From the NCBI RefSeq assembly GCF_001513965.1, contig NZ_KQ948028.1, positions 186,001-250,000 on the forward strand: a stretch of 64,000 bases of DNA, written 5' to 3'. Both the position numbers and the translations under genes were made by a program. The stretch is from Streptomyces cellostaticus. GTDB taxonomy: Bacteria; Actinomycetota; Actinomycetes; Streptomycetales; Streptomycetaceae. The notes under the pieces were generated by a model. The model was given only the letters and a program-made list of their open reading frames with translations. It did not search any database and was not told the origin of the DNA. Shown here piece by piece: positions 63,358 through 64,000 of this stretch (positions are counted from its first letter, which is position 1; the number at the start of each line of letters is the position of its first letter).

Positions 63358-63784
63358 AAGACCATCGACCTTCTGATGGATATTGTGGCTTTCAAGACCT
63401 TTGTTTCACTCTTTCTTGCTAGACGTAGGATCAGCTGGAGGCTGGTATGGCGAGATTGAAGGTGCGTCACTCTTCTTGCCTTAAGAGGCTCTTCTCTTGC
63501 CTTAAGAGGCTCTTCCAGTCCCTCATGCCCGCTGAGCGAAAAGCGAGCTTTGATGGGCCAACAGAGTGAGAGGCAGGGCAGTCTGCGTCCCACCGCCGGG
63601 CGATCGGCAAGTGGGCTGTCCCCGCCGCCAACAGGTACGCCAGATCTGGAGGACTGCAGAAGGGGCGGTATCGTCCCGCGCTACGAGTCCTCGGTACGGT
63701 CGTAGTCGTATCCGGCGGGCGCGGGTTGGTCACCCATGGGCGTGCGCCGGTTGATCGCGCGCGACTAGGGGAGCTGGTACGGGC
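63358..63784. other. 427-bp gap before phosphotransferase gene
   Basis: Divergent promoters for the GAF-membrane pair (minus) and the APH gene (plus) must lie here. A minus-strand frame of 88 residues (63467-63733) has a plausible middle but a Pro/Thr start and a tail encoded by the tandem repeat, so it is not called. Confidence 0.45.
63474..63515. repeat. two perfect 21-bp tandem copies
   Basis: Two directly adjacent identical 21-bp units beginning TCTTGCC and ending GGCTCTTC, each with an inner CTTAAG. They lie in the promoter gap upstream of the GAF-membrane gene. Confidence 0.85.
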
Positions 63785-64000
63785 ATGGCGGTTGACGCTG
63801 CTCGATCGGAAGACGGGTTCACGTCGGCGAGGGCTACGCGGGTGATGACTGCCGCGTGCCGGGCTGCGGGGCTCGATGACAGAGGCGCGGAGCTGATCCG
63901 TCTCGGGGAGAACGCGCTGTTTCGGCTGGCTTCGGCGCCGGTGATCGTGCGCGTGGCGCGGGGCGAGGAGTGGCTGCCGAAGGCCCGAGTGGAAGTCGCA
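63785..64000 (+). CDS. aminoglycoside phosphotransferase-like kinase, N-terminal part
   Basis: 72 residues are visible from ATG 63785 (GGGGAG upstream). MAVDAARSEDGFTSARATRV leads to ELIRLGENALFRLASAPVIVRVARG, the nucleotide-binding strand pair of APH/choline kinase folds, in which VIVRVAR would hold the ATP-binding position. The rest is beyond the window. Substrate unknown. Confidence 0.75.
   Translation, partial: MAVDAARSEDGFTSARATRVMTAACRAAGLDDRGAELIRLGENALFRLASAPVIVRVARGEEWLPKARVEVA

Noticed and set aside
63467..63733. 88-aa minus-strand frame before the APH gene
   Set aside because: Its tail is encoded by the tandem repeat, no good ribosome site is seen, and the start is Pro/Thr rich.

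Overview
The window is high-GC actinobacterial DNA, almost certainly from a Streptomyces chromosome. The tig-clpP1-clpP2-clpX, valS-folC-ndk and mreBCD-pbp2-rodA order, together with sodF, bioY, rpiB and nei nearby, follows the core-arm gene order I know from S. coelicolor around SCO2602-SCO2633. Genes are dense, GTG starts are frequent, and most operons end in strong GC hairpins.

Layout. Positions 1-5200 hold a carbohydrate ABC importer (ATPase cut by the window edge, two permeases, lipoprotein) divergent from an FGGY sugar kinase. Positions 5200-16000 hold a secreted protein, a histidine phosphatase, an MmpL-sensor kinase-response regulator operon, Fe-type superoxide dismutase with a textbook Nur operator, an amino-acid permease, BioY, a BBE-like flavoenzyme and an LPxTG surface protein. 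Positions 16000-31700 hold two membrane Ser/Thr kinases (one fused to a PQQ-type sensor), a second permease, RpiB, a Nei-type DNA glycosylase, an Eis-like acetyltransferase, a SpoIIE/PP2C phosphatase, a MacB-like ABC/FtsX exporter with an HD protein, and a membrane acyltransferase.

Positions 31748-33344 are a small element remnant bounded by identical 49-bp direct repeats of the 3' end of tRNA-Gly(TCC). Positions 33500-57660 are essential core: tRNA-Pro, trigger factor, the Clp protease, ValRS, FolC, Ndk, the lateral-wall morphogenesis operon, a CYTH-CHAD protein and a radical SAM protein. A two-gene IS200/IS605-type element (39.93-42.03 kb) sits immediately upstream of valS. Its TnpA carries an unusual N-terminal helix-turn-helix, and its TnpB looks intact.

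From about 57.7 kb to the window end the core order is broken by an accessory conflict island. A 140-residue helical protein ends in a 19-residue Gly/Ala-rich motif. The next gene, overlapping by ATGA, is an NB-ARC/TPR (NLR-like) ATPase that carries nearly the same motif at its N terminus. The two DNA copies differ almost only at synonymous positions. This is the layout expected of an effector and its NLR sensor linked by an amyloid-type signalling motif, and it is the most interesting item here. Convergent to it are a TRADD-associated-type membrane protein and a GAF-domain membrane protein broken by an in-frame TAG. A partial phosphotransferase gene closes the window.
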